NCBI GenBank assembly: GCA_035772735.1
Contig: JASDFA010000010.1
Coordinates: 126,489,501-126,553,500 of the forward strand
Reading direction: 5' to 3'
Length of the DNA: 64,000 nucleotides
From: Datura wrightii
Taxonomy: Eukaryota; Streptophyta; Magnoliopsida; Solanales; Solanaceae
Shown here in pieces: positions 9,600-20,322 of the stretch. The stretch's first letter is position 1, and each line of letters opens with the position of its first letter. A model generated the notes under the pieces. The model did not search any database and was not told the origin of the DNA. It saw nothing but the letters and a program-made list of their open reading frames with translations. The translations under genes and the position numbers were made by a program.

Positions 9600-9611
9600 T
9601 GGTATCAGAGC
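9600..9611 (+). promoter_or_regulatory. C3 primer-binding site (initiator Met-tRNA)
   Basis: TGGTATCAGAGC, a perfect match to the Met-tRNA-type PBS of chromoviruses, 4 nt after the LTR terminus. Confidence 0.95.
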
Positions 9612-9804
9612 CATAGCTTTGGAGTATCCTAGGGTGTTTGAAAGATGCGTTAAGTAGAGTCTGTTTGATGGGTGTGAAGTGCGCCACACCTATGACGGAG
9701 AGGCTACTAGACATTTAGGAAATGTTCCGTTCTTTCATGTTCTATGTCATGCGATGAAAAGTCTCTCCATCGTTCTAATTCGTGCGATCCGCGATTGCAG
9801 AATT

Positions 9805-11000
9805 ATGGCTCCTAGAAGGATGAAAGAAAGGAGGAATGGAAATGATGAAGGCCACGGAGGTGGCAATGAACATGGGCATCAACAAGCCCCACCTGTTTAG
9901 GAGCCCCAAGCACCGAGCCAACTGCCCACGCTGAGTTTCGGGCGGCTATTCAGATGTTGGCGCAGGCCTTGACCACTCAGGTCAACCAGCAGGGTGTTGT
10001 GCAGGTCCACAGAATGGCAATGTAGCAGCGACTCGAATTAGAGGCTTCTTGAGGATGAACCCTCCTGAGTTCACGGGGTCAAAGGTGGACGAGGATCCAC
10101 ACGAGTTCATTGAAGGGATATTGAAGGTCACTCAAGTTATGGGGGTGACAAATGGGGAGTGCGTTGACTTGGCCTCTTATCAGCTAAAAGAGGTCGCTCA
10201 TATTTGGTACAAGTAATGGAAGGATAGCACGGCAGCGGGAGTGGGCCCTATCAGCTGGGATGAGTTCCACATGGCCTTTCTCGACAGGTTCTTTCCTCGA
10301 GTGATGAGGGAGTTGAAGGCAGCTGAGTTTGTGAACCTCAAGTAGGGAAAGATGACAGTGTTGGAGTATTCTCTTTAGATCACTCATTTGTCAAAATACG
10401 CACCAGAGTTAGTGATAGATTAGAGGGCGCGGGTGAGCCGATTCGTTCATGGATTGGATGGTTATTTAGACAAGGATTGCAGGACTGCCATGCTTCACCA
10501 GGATTTGGACTTTCATCACATAGTGTTGTACGCCTAGTAGATAGAGGCGGCTCATGCGAGGGAGAGGGAGGAAAAGAGGGCTCGGACGGATAGTCGTGGG
10601 TTTTTGCATCAGAGGTCCGGGCGGTTGCTACCGTCCATAGCTCCAGCAAAGATCACTAGCCCCAGCACCATCATCAGCTAATGTTCCATCTAGACCCAAG
10701 AGTGATCAGAGGAGCAGGGCTTCAGGGTCGAGGGATTAGAGGGGCACCCAGTTAGAGTATACCTCTCCAGCCTGCGAGAAGTGCGACAAGAGTCATGCCG
10801 GGGAGTGCTTGCTCAGTTCATATGTTTGCTATGGGTGTGGCAGATCTGGGCACATGCACCGAACATGCACATATGCTAGACAAGGTGATGGTACGGGTCG
10901 TGCACAGGCCACCAGGACAGTAGCAACTCCAACCCATTCTGCTCTGCAGGGAGCATCAACTAGTGGAGGTGGCGGATAGCGCCAAAACCGATTCTATGCC
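9805..11000 (+). pseudogene. gag: C3 gag, riddled with Gln-to-stop changes
   Basis: Starts MAPRRMKERRNG at 9805, the typical Tekay-type start, and stops at 9898. The body continues in other frames: DEDPHEFIEGILKVTQVM, SWDEFHMAFLDRFFPRVM and RFVHGLDGYLDKDC. One frame carries TAA 10214 and TAG 10343, 10376, 10421, 10535 and 10538, mostly where Gln (CAA/CAG) is usual. The nucleocapsid zinc knuckle at 10827-10868 is intact (CYGCGRSGHMHRTC) and is preceded by a second Cys-rich segment (CEKCDKSHAGEC). Confidence 0.88.
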
Positions 11001-11029
11001 CTTGCCTCGCGCTAGGAGCAAGAGACTTC

Positions 11030-11640
11030 ACCAGACGTGGTCACTGGTATGTTGCGTGTCTTTCATATTGATGTTTATGCCTTGCTAGATCCGAGAGCTA
11101 ATCTTGTCTTTCGTGACTCCTTACATTGCTAGTAGCCTTGGAGTTAGTCTCGAGAACTTGTCAGAACCGTTTTCAGTTTCGACCCTTGTTGGTGATTCAG
11201 TCATATCTAGATGAGTATATAGAGAATGCCCGGTCACTGTGTTGCATAAGGTTACCTCCACAGACCTTGTAGAGTTAGCCATGACTAACTTTGACATTAT
11301 TCTTGACATGGATTAGTTGTTTGCATGTTATGCTTCGATTAATCGTAGGACCCGTACAGTGGAATTTCTTTTTTCGGGTGAGTCGGTGTTGGAGTGGAAG
11401 GGTAGTTCGGCGATACCAACAGGTCGATTTATTTCCTATCTTCAGGCTAGGAAGATGATTTCTAAAGGTTGCATGTACCACTTAGTTAGGGTTAAGGATG
11501 TGGAGTCCCAGACCCCGACCATTCAGTCAGTTTTGGTGGTGTGCGAATATGCGAAGGTGTTTCCTGATGATTTGCCTGGTGTTCCTCCGAAGAGGGAAAT
11601 TGATTTCAGCATTGATCTCTTACCCGATGCGCAACCTATC
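11030..11640 (+). pseudogene. C3 aspartic protease with altered active site
   Basis: VTGMLRVFHIDVYALLDP is clear, but the active-site triad reads D-P-R where D-P-G is expected (GGA to AGA), followed by a frameshift. Later protease segments (GVSLENLSEPFSVSTLVGDS) and the linker ARKMISKGCMYHLVRVKDV are recognisable. From 11317 the frame is open into the RT N-terminus. Confidence 0.83.
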
Positions 11641-12590
11641 TCTATTCCTCCCTACAAGATGGCTTCAGCCGAGCTAAAGGAATTGAAGGATCAATTAAAG
11701 GACCTATTGGATAAGGGCTTCTTTAGACCGAGTCAGTCTCCATGGGGTGCACCAGTTCTATTTGTTCGAAAGAAGAACGGTTCCCTTCGCATGTGCATTG
11801 ACTTCGGCAGTTGAACAAGGTTACCATCAAGAACCGGTACCCTTTACCCAGGATCAATGATTTGTTTGACCAGCTTCAGGGTGCCAAGTGCTTTTCAAAT
11901 ATTGATCTCAGGTCCGGGTATCACCAGCTCAGGGTTCGGGAGAGTGACATCTGGAAGACCGCTTTCAGGACTCGCTATGGTCACTACGAATTTTTTGTTA
12001 TGTCTTTCGGACTAACCAATGCCCCTATAGCTTTTATGGATCTAATGAACAGGGTGTTCAAGGCATATTTGGACATGTTTGTGATTGTGTTCATTGACGA
12101 CATCTTGATATACTCATGGAGCGAGGATGAGCATATCGCTCACCTGAGAGTAGTACTTCAGACCCTCAAGGATCGTCAGCTATATGCAAAGTTCAGTAAG
12201 TGTGAATTTTTGTTGGACTCGGTGGCATTTTTGGGTCATGTGGTGACAAGCGAAGGCATAAAGGTGGATTTGCGGAAAATTGAAGCGGTGAAGAACTGGC
12301 CCAGGCCAGTGAACCCTTCGGAAATTCAAAGTTTTTTGGGCTTAGCAGGTTACTACCGAAGATTTGTTGAGGTCTCTTCATCAATTGCAGCCCCATTGAC
12401 TAGGTTGATTCAGAAAAATGTGAAGTTCCAATGGTCGGATGCTTGTGAGAAAAGCTTTCAAGAATTGAAGACCCGACTCACTTCAGCACCAGTGTTGACC
12501 TTACCCAAGGGTATTGATGGATTTGTTGTATATTGTGATGCTTCGAGAGTCGGACTGGGATGTATGTTGATGCAGCATGGAAAGTTATAG
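11641..12590 (+). pseudogene. C3 reverse transcriptase
   Basis: Nearly complete RT in two frames. The first runs to MCIDF and ends at a stop at 11812-11814, because one base is missing in the IDYRQLNK codons. The second (11811-12590) carries NKVTIKNRYPLPR, FGLTNAPIAFMDLMN, the active site VFIDDILIYS (about 12090-12115), SVAFLGHVVTSEGI, and the connection SFLGLAGYYRRFVE. It reads on into the RNase H start YCDASRVGLGCML before a frameshift near 12585. Confidence 0.92.
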
Positions 12591-13129
12591 CATATGCCTC
12601 GAGACTGCTGAAAGTTCATGAAAAGAATTACCCGACCCATGATCTTGAGTTGGCTGCGGTGGTGTTTGCATTGAAGATATGGTAGCATTACTTGTATGGG
12701 GTCCACATGGATGTATTTACGGATCACAAGAGCTTGCAATATGTGTTCACACAGAAAGATCTGAATCTTCGGCAAAGGAGGTGGTTGGAGTTACTTAAGG
12801 ACTGTGACATGAGTGTCCTTTACCACCTAGGCAAGGCCAATGTGGTTGCGGATGCACTTAGTAGGCTCTCTATGGAGAGTGTGTCCCATGTGGATGAGGG
12901 AAAGAAGGAGTTGGTGAAGGATGTCCACCGACTTGCAAGACCGGGAGTTCGATTGATCAACTCGACTGATGGCAGCGTTATTGTGCAGAATGGGTCAGAA
13001 TCGTCCTTAGTGGTCGATGTCAAATCCAAGCAAGACGAGGATCCGACTTTGAGGAAGCTGAAGGAAGCAGTGCGGAGTTAAAACATGGAGGTTTTCTCCC
13101 AAGGGGGAGATGGTGTGCTACGATTCTAG
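12591..13129 (+). pseudogene. C3 RNase H
   Basis: RNase H residues are visible over the frame break: D in VVYCDASRVGLG (just upstream), E in HDLELAAVVFALK, D in VFTDHKSLQYVFTQKD and D in VADALSRLS. A TAG replaces Trp/Arg near 12684 (IWRHYLYG in relatives). From 12692 the frame is open through SRLSMESVSHVDEGKK into the tether before integrase, ending with a TAA at 13079-13081. Confidence 0.88.
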
Positions 13130-14040
13130 GGTCGACTATGTGTTCCGAACGTTGATAATTTGAGGGTTCAGATTTCTAATGAGGCACATGGTACTAGATA
13201 TTCTATCCATCCGGGATCCATGAAGATGTATCGGGACTTGTGAGAAATCTATTGGTGGGATGGCATGAAGAAGGATATTGCGGAGTTCATAGCTAAATGT
13301 CCAAATTGTCAGCAAGTGAAAGTCGAGCATCAAATGCTGGGAGGTGTACTTCAGGATATTCGCATTCCCACTTGGAAGTGGGAGGAGATAAATATGGATT
13401 TCGTTGCAGGCCTACCTTAGACTCGCGAACACTATGACTCCATTTGGGTGGTGATAGATAGGTTAGCTAAGGCTGCACACTTCCTACCGGTCAAGACCAC
13501 AAATTCAGCGGATGATATACTAGGTTGTATATTCGGGAGTTGGTTCGACTTCATGGAGTGCCCTTGTCTATTATTTCAGACCGAGGTACTTAGATTACCT
13601 CCCAATTTTGGAAGTCTTTCCAAAAGGGGCTTGGGACTCAAGTTAAGCTCAGCACTGCATTCCATCTGCAAACAGACGACCAGGAAGAACGAACAATACA
13701 AACCCTTGAGGATATGTTGAGGGCATGTGTTATGGATTTCAAGGGTAGTTGGGATGATCATTTGTGATCATTTTCCCTTGATCGAGTTTTCCTATAATAA
13801 CAGTTATCGCTCTAGTATTCAAATGACACCGTTCGAGGCTCTTTACAGGCGAAGGTGTAGATCTCCCATCGAATGGTTTGAGGTTGGTGAGACAACTATG
13901 ATAGGGCCAGATTCGGTTTCTGAGGCCATGGTAAAGGTCCAGTTGATAAGGGACTGGTTAAAAACCGCCCAGAGTCGTTAGAAATCGTATGCTGATCTGA
14001 GAAGAAGGGATATAGAGTTTGATGTGATGACTGGGTATTT
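13130..14040 (+). pseudogene. C3 integrase
   Basis: Zinc domain HPGSMKMYRDL(stop)EIYWWDGMKKD and CPNCQQVKVEHQ at about 13200-13340. Core residues: D in NMDFVAGLP, D in SIISDRGT (in a shifted frame near 13570), and E in QEERTIQTLEDMLRAC, where the usual DGQAER is altered to DDQEER. There is a small duplication of GATCATTT at about 13756-13771. The C-terminal part SYNNSYRSSIQMTPFEALYR and SPIEWFEVGET is open from 13727 to 13981. Confidence 0.87.
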
Positions 14041-14450
14041 CTAAGGGTATCTCCCATGAAGGGAGTCGTGCTGTTCGGAAAGAAAGGAAAACTCAGTCCC
14101 CGCATGTGGGTCCCTACCGGGTTGTGAGAAGAGTCTGTATGGTGGCATATGAGTTGGACTTTCCATTGGAGTTATCTTCAGTTCATCCCATCTTTCATGT
14201 ATCACTTTTGAAGAAGTGTTTGGGTGAGCCAACCTTGGTAGTCTCGGTAGACAGCATTGGGGTGAAAGACAACATCAGTTATGAAGAAATTCCCATTGAA
14301 ATCTTGGATCATCAGGTTCGGAAATTGAGAAACAAAGAAGTAGCTTTAGTTAAGGTTTTATGAAGAAATCAATACGTGGGAAGCCGAAGCGGATATGATG
14401 GCTATATATCCATAATTGTTCTCTACCGGCTCGGTTCCGACTTGAGGTAT
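14041..14450 (+). pseudogene. C3 integrase tail, chromodomain-like
   Basis: Contains SPMKGVVLFGKKGKLSPRMW, YRVVRRVCMVAYELDFP, FHVSLLKKCLGEP and DNISYEEIPIEILDHQVRKL. The frame breaks after VALVKVL (TGA at 14361-14363), and the WEAEADM..YP ending is only readable in another frame, ending near 14415. Same architecture as the C1 tail. Confidence 0.83.
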
Positions 14451-14653
14451 CAGTTTTGCCCTATGAATCTATTTAGTTTTATGTTTAGTCATGTGTACAA
14501 GTTTCTTTTATGTGTATGAATGTGTGTGTGAAATATGAGAGCAGTTCAGCTCTGTGGTTTTACTCGGAGGTATTCATTTCGTGAAAATTTCGGTTAAAAT
14601 GATCAGCATATGGCTATGATAAATTGTATGTTTCTGTTTGCTGTTTGTTTCCT

Positions 14654-14687
14654 ACATTTGAGGAAGAATGTTTTCAAGGGGGAGATA
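14654..14687 (+). promoter_or_regulatory. C3 decayed AGGA-loop hairpin and polypurine tract
   Basis: ACATTTG-AGGA-AGAATGT (14654-14671) keeps loop and position but has one mismatch and one wobble in the stem. The polypurine run AAGGGGGAGATA ends at the LTR start; 16 nt separate hairpin and LTR. Confidence 0.75.
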
Positions 14688-16991
14688 TGGTAATACCCCA
14701 GAAAGGCCTAAGAATAGACCAGGAGTTGAATTTGACGAGTGCAGAAAACTGAAAAAAACATCACAGGACGAGCGACCCAACAACTCGTGGTTTGATACCA
14801 TGAGTTGTCGGAAGCATTCGTGGAATGGGGGGTTCAGGGAAGCAGTGGAGACAACGGCCGGTGTAACGACTCGTTGTCAGGAACAACGAGTCATTGTTAG
14901 CAGTCGTTGGAAGGACTGAGCTTAGGCTAAGGGGGAAACAACGGGGCATCCCACGATTCGTGGTGAGAAGCAACGACCTGTTGTTTCTAGTCGTTGTTTG
15001 AGGGTTGAGAATTCTAGTGCATACAACAGATGGATACCACGACTCGTTGGATGCCACCCTGAGTTGTGGTGAGGCTCGTGGAAGGGAAAATCAGAATGGT
15101 CAAGGGGTTGACAACGGTCGATCCAACAACCCGTTGATTGAAGCAACGACTCATCCTGATGAGTCTGGGAAGAGTTTGAGGATGTCATGAGGCAGTGGAC
15201 CCAATGACTCGATACCACGAGTCATGGTATTGTGCAACAACCCGTTGGATCTATCGTTGGTCTGTCCGGAGCAGATTTCAGGGGAAAATGTATTTAAGGG
15301 CATTTTCAACTTTTTCATGCTTTGAAACCCTAAACTACGTCGTTTCGTGTATTTTTCTAAGTGTGTTAATAGGGGTTAAGTCCCTAATTGATACCCATTC
15401 CCGTGCTAGAGCTTTAGAGAGGTTTTAGGGAGATTCAAGGTCTTCTCCTCCATGTTTCCATCAATTTCTTTGTAGGTTCTCAAGGAACTTCGAAATCAGT
15501 CCATCCCCAGGTATGTAGGGTTTTGAATGGGTGATTTCTTCCACATTCATGCCCAAATTTCGAATTTAATCATGAATTCTCGTATTCAATTCCATGGGGT
15601 TTTACCCAAAAGCATGAAAATGTGATTTCTCTTTATGGGTTTGATTTAATTGAGTTTTAATTATTGAATTATGAATGACAGACAAGTTTTATATTATTTT
15701 CTTTAAAATCATGTTTCAATCTTTTAAATCGAAAATGCCCATTTGATGAAGGTTCATGAAAGTTATGATTTACGATGAATATGCAATATTTTGAATTTAT
15801 TAATGATAGAAAAACATGAATTCAAGTTACCCATGTTTATGAGCATATTTTGAAAGAATTGAATATGATGAAGTATTGGGCAATGAACACATGTTGAAGA
15901 ATGATTTATGATTTATGAAGCGAATTACATGATTAATCGATTTATGATGTTGGCCAATGAAAAGGGCCTTGTATTCTTGGCTAAGCATGTTTTAAAGGGG
16001 ATCAATGATGATGAATGTTATATTTTAGCCAATGAATCTTAGTGCATGATGTTATTGATTCACGTATGAGCCTATATGTATGTTTTTGGGAGCCATGTCT
16101 AGCACCGAGCAACCCGACGTTCAAAGGACGACGCCGGTGTCTCATAAACATGTTTCACTGTGGGTTTCTAATGATATGATGTATCAATAATGATCCCCTC
16201 AAATGTGATAACACGCCTAATGCACGACCCTCTCCTGGCAAGCCAGGGTCGGCTCTGCCCACTTGAGCGAGATAGTGGGGCATCATGAAAGGTTCTACCA
16301 TGATGGTGTTGGTTATGACGAGTCCTCCCATTGTTCCGCATGTTTTATGCATTTTTATATTTATGTTATTGGCTCAAGTTATGTTTTGATAAAGCTTACA
16401 TACGATTATGATTATGAATGCTTACGGATGATTTAAAGCCTTGAGCCTTATGTTTTCTTATAAAGTTTATGATATATGCATAATGTCCTTCTCCTACATT
16501 TACTTATGAGTTTTATTTTACTTTTAAATGTCCGTTTTACTTTCCTTTCATACTCGGTACATTCCGCGTACTGACTGGATACTTTCTATGATGTATCGTT
16601 TCATGATACAGGGTCCGAATCTCAGGCTCATCGTCATCTTTAGTTCATCTCGGTTCTCGCTCTCAGCTATGGGTGAGTCCTCATGTCCGAGGGCTGTTTG
16701 ACAGACTTTCATGTTATTTATGTTTCAGTATTAGTCGGGTTAGTTGGGGATGTTGTCCCATCAACCCATCTTATGTAGTAGAGGCTTTCAGACAGGATGT
16801 AGAACTCAGCTTATGTATATGCCCAGTACTTCCGGTTGTTACACTATGTTTACATTCCCTCTTTGTTTTATTATTGATATTCTGCTTATTTAAATGAGAT
16901 TAGATGTATGCATGTGTCATGGGTTGACCTGGGGCCTCTCAGGGTCCCTTGTCCCGTGTCTACGATCCGGGTGTACGTTCGGGTCGTGATA
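14688..16991 (+). repeat. LTR-B, 3' LTR of C3 (2304 bp)
   Basis: Starts TGGTAATACCCC after the polypurine tract. Ends GGGTCGTGATA, where the matching copy at 9595 has TGACA, so the terminal CA has become TA. A dense cluster of ACGACTCGT/ACGAGTCGT-type palindromes lies at about 14765-15260. TGTATTTAAGG near 15290 is a plausible TATA region. No coding. Confidence 0.88.
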
Positions 16992-17899
16992 CTAGGGTTT
17001 GTAAACTTTTTCTTATTTCATTCTTGTTCTTACATGAAGTGTATTAATGATGAAGTCTTGTATTAGCACAAGTGCCTAAGACCCTTTTTCTAGGGTTGAG
17101 GCCACAAGACATGAATGTTTAGCTTACTTCATCTTTGGTTCAAGTTTCGTTTGTGTTTTGTCTTGAATTCTTGCTTGTTTACCGTTTTAATGCTTGATCA
17201 CTATTAGACTGCATGTGTAAGCTTAGGCAAAAGCTCGAAAGAGTAACCCTAGGTTAGAACTAGGAATTCAAGAAGTGAGTTCAAAGTCTTCAAGACTTGA
17301 TTCATGGTTAGGATAGAAATATACCTAATTCCCCTCACTTGGCCAAAAAAACGGGAAGATAGCTAGACACTTAGGATTAAATTGTCACATCACCACTCTA
17401 AGATGTATTTGTGAAGTTAATTCTAGGTTAAATCGTTAGAGGTACGAAAGTCCATAATTAATGGCATAAACCTCGTGAACCACATCCATATTGTTAATTG
17501 CTCACGAATTAGGACATCACATTCCCGCTCGACAATGTAGGTATGAGACTAGTATTTTGTGTTTAGAGGCTCGAAATACCTGGGAACATTGCATATTAAC
17601 TTTGTGAGACAACAAATTAATTTTTAATATTTGAACCATTGTGAATTTTAGCATTGCATGATTGTCAGACCTTAACTCTAGATGCTTCTTATTACTATTT
17701 TTCTGAATTATTTGTGATCAAACTTAGATTTACAATCAAAATCAAATCTTTGAAACCAACACTTGTGAAATTTAATTTAGCACTTGAACTTGATTATTCA
17801 CTAAATAGTCCAGTCCTTATGGGTTCGACATCTGGCTCTTTAGAGTCACTTTACTACTTGTACGACCGCGTACGCTTGTGCATGCACTGGGGCGCAACA
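16992..17899 (+). repeat. S1: 3' part of an LTR related to S2
   Basis: Collinear with about 56580-57452 of solo LTR S2: TAGGGTTGAGGCCACA, GCTTGATCACTA, GGATAGAAATATACCTAATT, and the ending GCACTGGGGCGCAACA. The 5' portion is missing at the junction with the C3 LTR. No PBS follows, so it is the end of a solo or truncated LTR. Confidence 0.75.
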
Positions 17900-18079
17900 T
17901 ACCCAACTTTAATTTCCTTTCTCAAGAAAAATTGAAGTTAGAGAGCTCAATCAATGTTTCAACCATCAATTATTAAATTAAAACTTGAAGAATCCTATAT
18001 ATCCATGCTTTCTACTTAAATATAAGATCAATTAGCCAATACCCACTTGGGTCTACACAACCATCATCCACACACACCC
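17900..18079 (-). repeat. F (left part): probable minus-strand LTR fragment
   Basis: 180 bp between S1 and the M element. The last 5 bases (CACCC) are the left target duplication of M. Its counterpart across M is 40680-41367. No coding signal. Confidence 0.4.
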
Positions 18080-18761
18080 TGTTCGGATTGTGATGACTAC
18101 ACGCAAGTGCACGTGGTCGAACAAGTAGTAAAGTGGCTTATTTGAAGCCAAGTATCGATCCCACAGGGACTGAACTACGATATTAATTAACTTAAGCTTC
18201 ACTGAACTATATCTTTATGAATGCAGACAACCAACTAAATAATATTTTGAGAGTGAAAGTTTACTAAGTAATAAGAATATAAGTCAAGATTATAATTTGA
18301 GTCTGAACAATAGCAATGAGCAAGCTGAGGTTAAGACAAACATGCAGGGAAGTAATTTATCAATTCAATTCAGCTACTCTTTTCTTCGGTTGCTAGTCAA
18401 GAATTATTGCCTATGGATTGGATCTTTCGACTCCTATCCAATTAAGAATCATGAGACCTTAATCTACATTTCTTTGTTTAAAGAATTTCATGCTCTAGCC
18501 ATACATAACCGATTCCTTAATTGAGTAATAAGACTTTCAGATATATTTCTATTCTGAATGTAAATCTTTTCTCAATTTTTACAGCTAAGAAAAGATCATA
18601 TCCTACCAATTCAGATCTGTCCAATTTCTTTCCTTCTCAAAATCAAAACTAGATTTCTAGATATACATTAACATTGGCCAAACATTAATGCAGTACAAAC
18701 AAGAATTGATAGAACAACCACTGAAGAAAAGATGAAAACTGAAATGATCAACAATTACATT
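18080..18761 (-). repeat. M 3' LTR, distal part (left of P)
   Basis: Matches 39172-39851 of the M 5' LTR and starts TGTTCGGATTGTGATGAC on the plus strand (LTR terminus AATCCGAACA on the minus strand). It is interrupted at the ACATT target of P and resumes at 28586. Confidence 0.92.
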
Positions 18762-20188
18762 TGATCTTGGGCAGATTTATATGCCCAAGTGATACTCAAA
18801 CGTATCATTTTTGCCTTGTTTATTGTGCAATGTGTATACATTTTCATGTAATTGGTAATAAAATGTGGTTTTATACTAACCAACCTGATTAGCATTGTTT
18901 TTCAGGTAAAACATGATTTTTAGGAGCTAAAATGCATGTTGGAATAATATCGGAGTTGGACTTGGATGCGAGCATGGAAAAGACATTGGAATGCGTAATG
19001 TAAAGGGGCTCCGCGATGGAGCCGTGCCACGCAACCATCGCGGAGGCACACTGCCTAGAGGGTGATTTAATTGGCAATTTCCAGTGAAGCCTCGCGACAG
19101 CTCCGTGGCACGGAGATAAGCCTCCGCGTTGGCCTCCGTGCCACGTTGAGGCTATATTCCCGGACCCTGGATTTCCAGTGAGGGTCCGCGTCCACGCTGT
19201 GTCACGGAGGCAGTGCTCCGCGTTGGCCTCCGTGACACGTTGCTTGTTATTCCGGGAAAAATTCCCAATAGTATAAATAGAACACTTAGGCTTATTTTTA
19301 ATTAATTCAGACTTGGTGGAGCAAGGACGTGGGTTAGAGGCAGTTGAGGAACGAAAACGCTAAGGGTTTTTCTCTCTTTCTTTCTTCTTTCAATCAATTG
19401 TTTGTATGATTAACACTTGTTTTAGGATGATTAATCCACAAATGAGTGGCTAATTCTCCTCCTTGCTGAGGTTGTGAACAATGGTGATGAATTTTGATTA
19501 TTGAATTGTATGGTTTTTCATCTTCTTCTTCTATGTTGTTCTATTAATTCTTGTTTCTACTGCATTAGTGTGTGGCCGACATTAATGTACATCTAAAAAG
19601 TCCAATTTCACTCGAGAGAGCATGAAATTGGAAAGTTGTGAATTAATAGGGTATTGTTCTTAACTTGATTTAGGAAAATTGGGTTTTGATGTGCTTTCCT
19701 GATAGAAATATACTTGAAAGCCGTATTAGTCAATTTAGGAACCGGAATTGTAGTGCTAGGTCATAAATTGCATTCGATCACAGAAATGTAGACGAATGGT
19801 TTATGATTCTAAAGTGAGATTAAATACGAGAGTTTTAATATCTAGGCTAATGTTCTTGGCTAGCAACATGAAGAAAAGATAACCAAATGATGATTATAAT
19901 CAAGTTCATTACTTGTTCTTAACCTTGGCATGCTCATATCCATAGTTTCAATTCAAAGTAGATATCTGTTAATAGTTTTAGTATATAATTTATAAACAAA
20001 AACTTATTTAACTTTTGGTTACGTTGTTGTCAACATATTTAGAAGTAAGATAGAATATAGTATACCTAAGCAATTTTACTTATCCAGAGTCTCCTTGGTT
20101 CGATACTTGGCTTACTTAGCCACTTTATTACTTGTTTGACCACGTGCACTTGCGTGTCGGTTTTTACCTATACCGAACCAGCCGGACA
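18762..20188 (+). repeat. P 5' LTR (1427 bp)
   Basis: Starts TGATCTTGGG and ends CCAGCCGGACA. An 8-bp-stem hairpin lies at 18766-18789. A CTCCGTGGCACGGAG palindrome module spans 19005-19260, and the TATA box TATAAATA is at 19272-19279. Confidence 0.96.
19005..19260 (+). promoter_or_regulatory. P LTR palindromic module upstream of TATA
   Basis: Three related units built on CTCCGTG-N-CACGGAG and CCTCCGTGCCACGTTG. CTCCGTGGCACGGAG at 19101-19115 is a perfect inverted repeat about a single base. The module ends just before the TATA box, so a U3 enhancer role is inferred. Confidence 0.6.
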
Positions 20189-20190
20189 AG

Positions 20191-20211
20191 TTTTTGGCGC
20201 CGTTGCCGGGG
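20191..20211 (+). promoter_or_regulatory. P primer-binding site (Athila type)
   Basis: TTGGCGCCGTTGCCGGGG two bases after the LTR end. This core is the PBS of Athila/Cyclops-type elements, attributed to tRNA-Asp. Confidence 0.93.
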
Positions 20212-20322
20212 AGACTAGGCATTTGGTGAAATTGTGTTAAGTGTAAATTCACTGTATTTTTGTTTTATTTTCTTAAGTGTTGACAACTTGGTCTTAGCCT
20301 GTATTTTGCAGACTTGATTTCT

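Larger units (their letters stand above)
9374..16991 (+). mobile_element. C3: chromovirus with truncated 5' LTR
   Basis: Contains LTR remnant, PBS, gag, protease, RT, RNase H, integrase, chromodomain-like tail, polypurine tract and a full 3' LTR. The polyprotein has many stops and frameshifts. Target duplications cannot be tested because the 5' end is gone. Confidence 0.9.

Noticed and set aside
9600..9611. tRNA-like sequences at the PBS sites
   Set aside because: Only 12-20 nt complementary to a tRNA 3' end; no cloverleaf, so primer-binding sites and not tRNA genes.
17654..17935. 93-codon frame in S1
   Set aside because: Not kept in the homologous S2 LTR.
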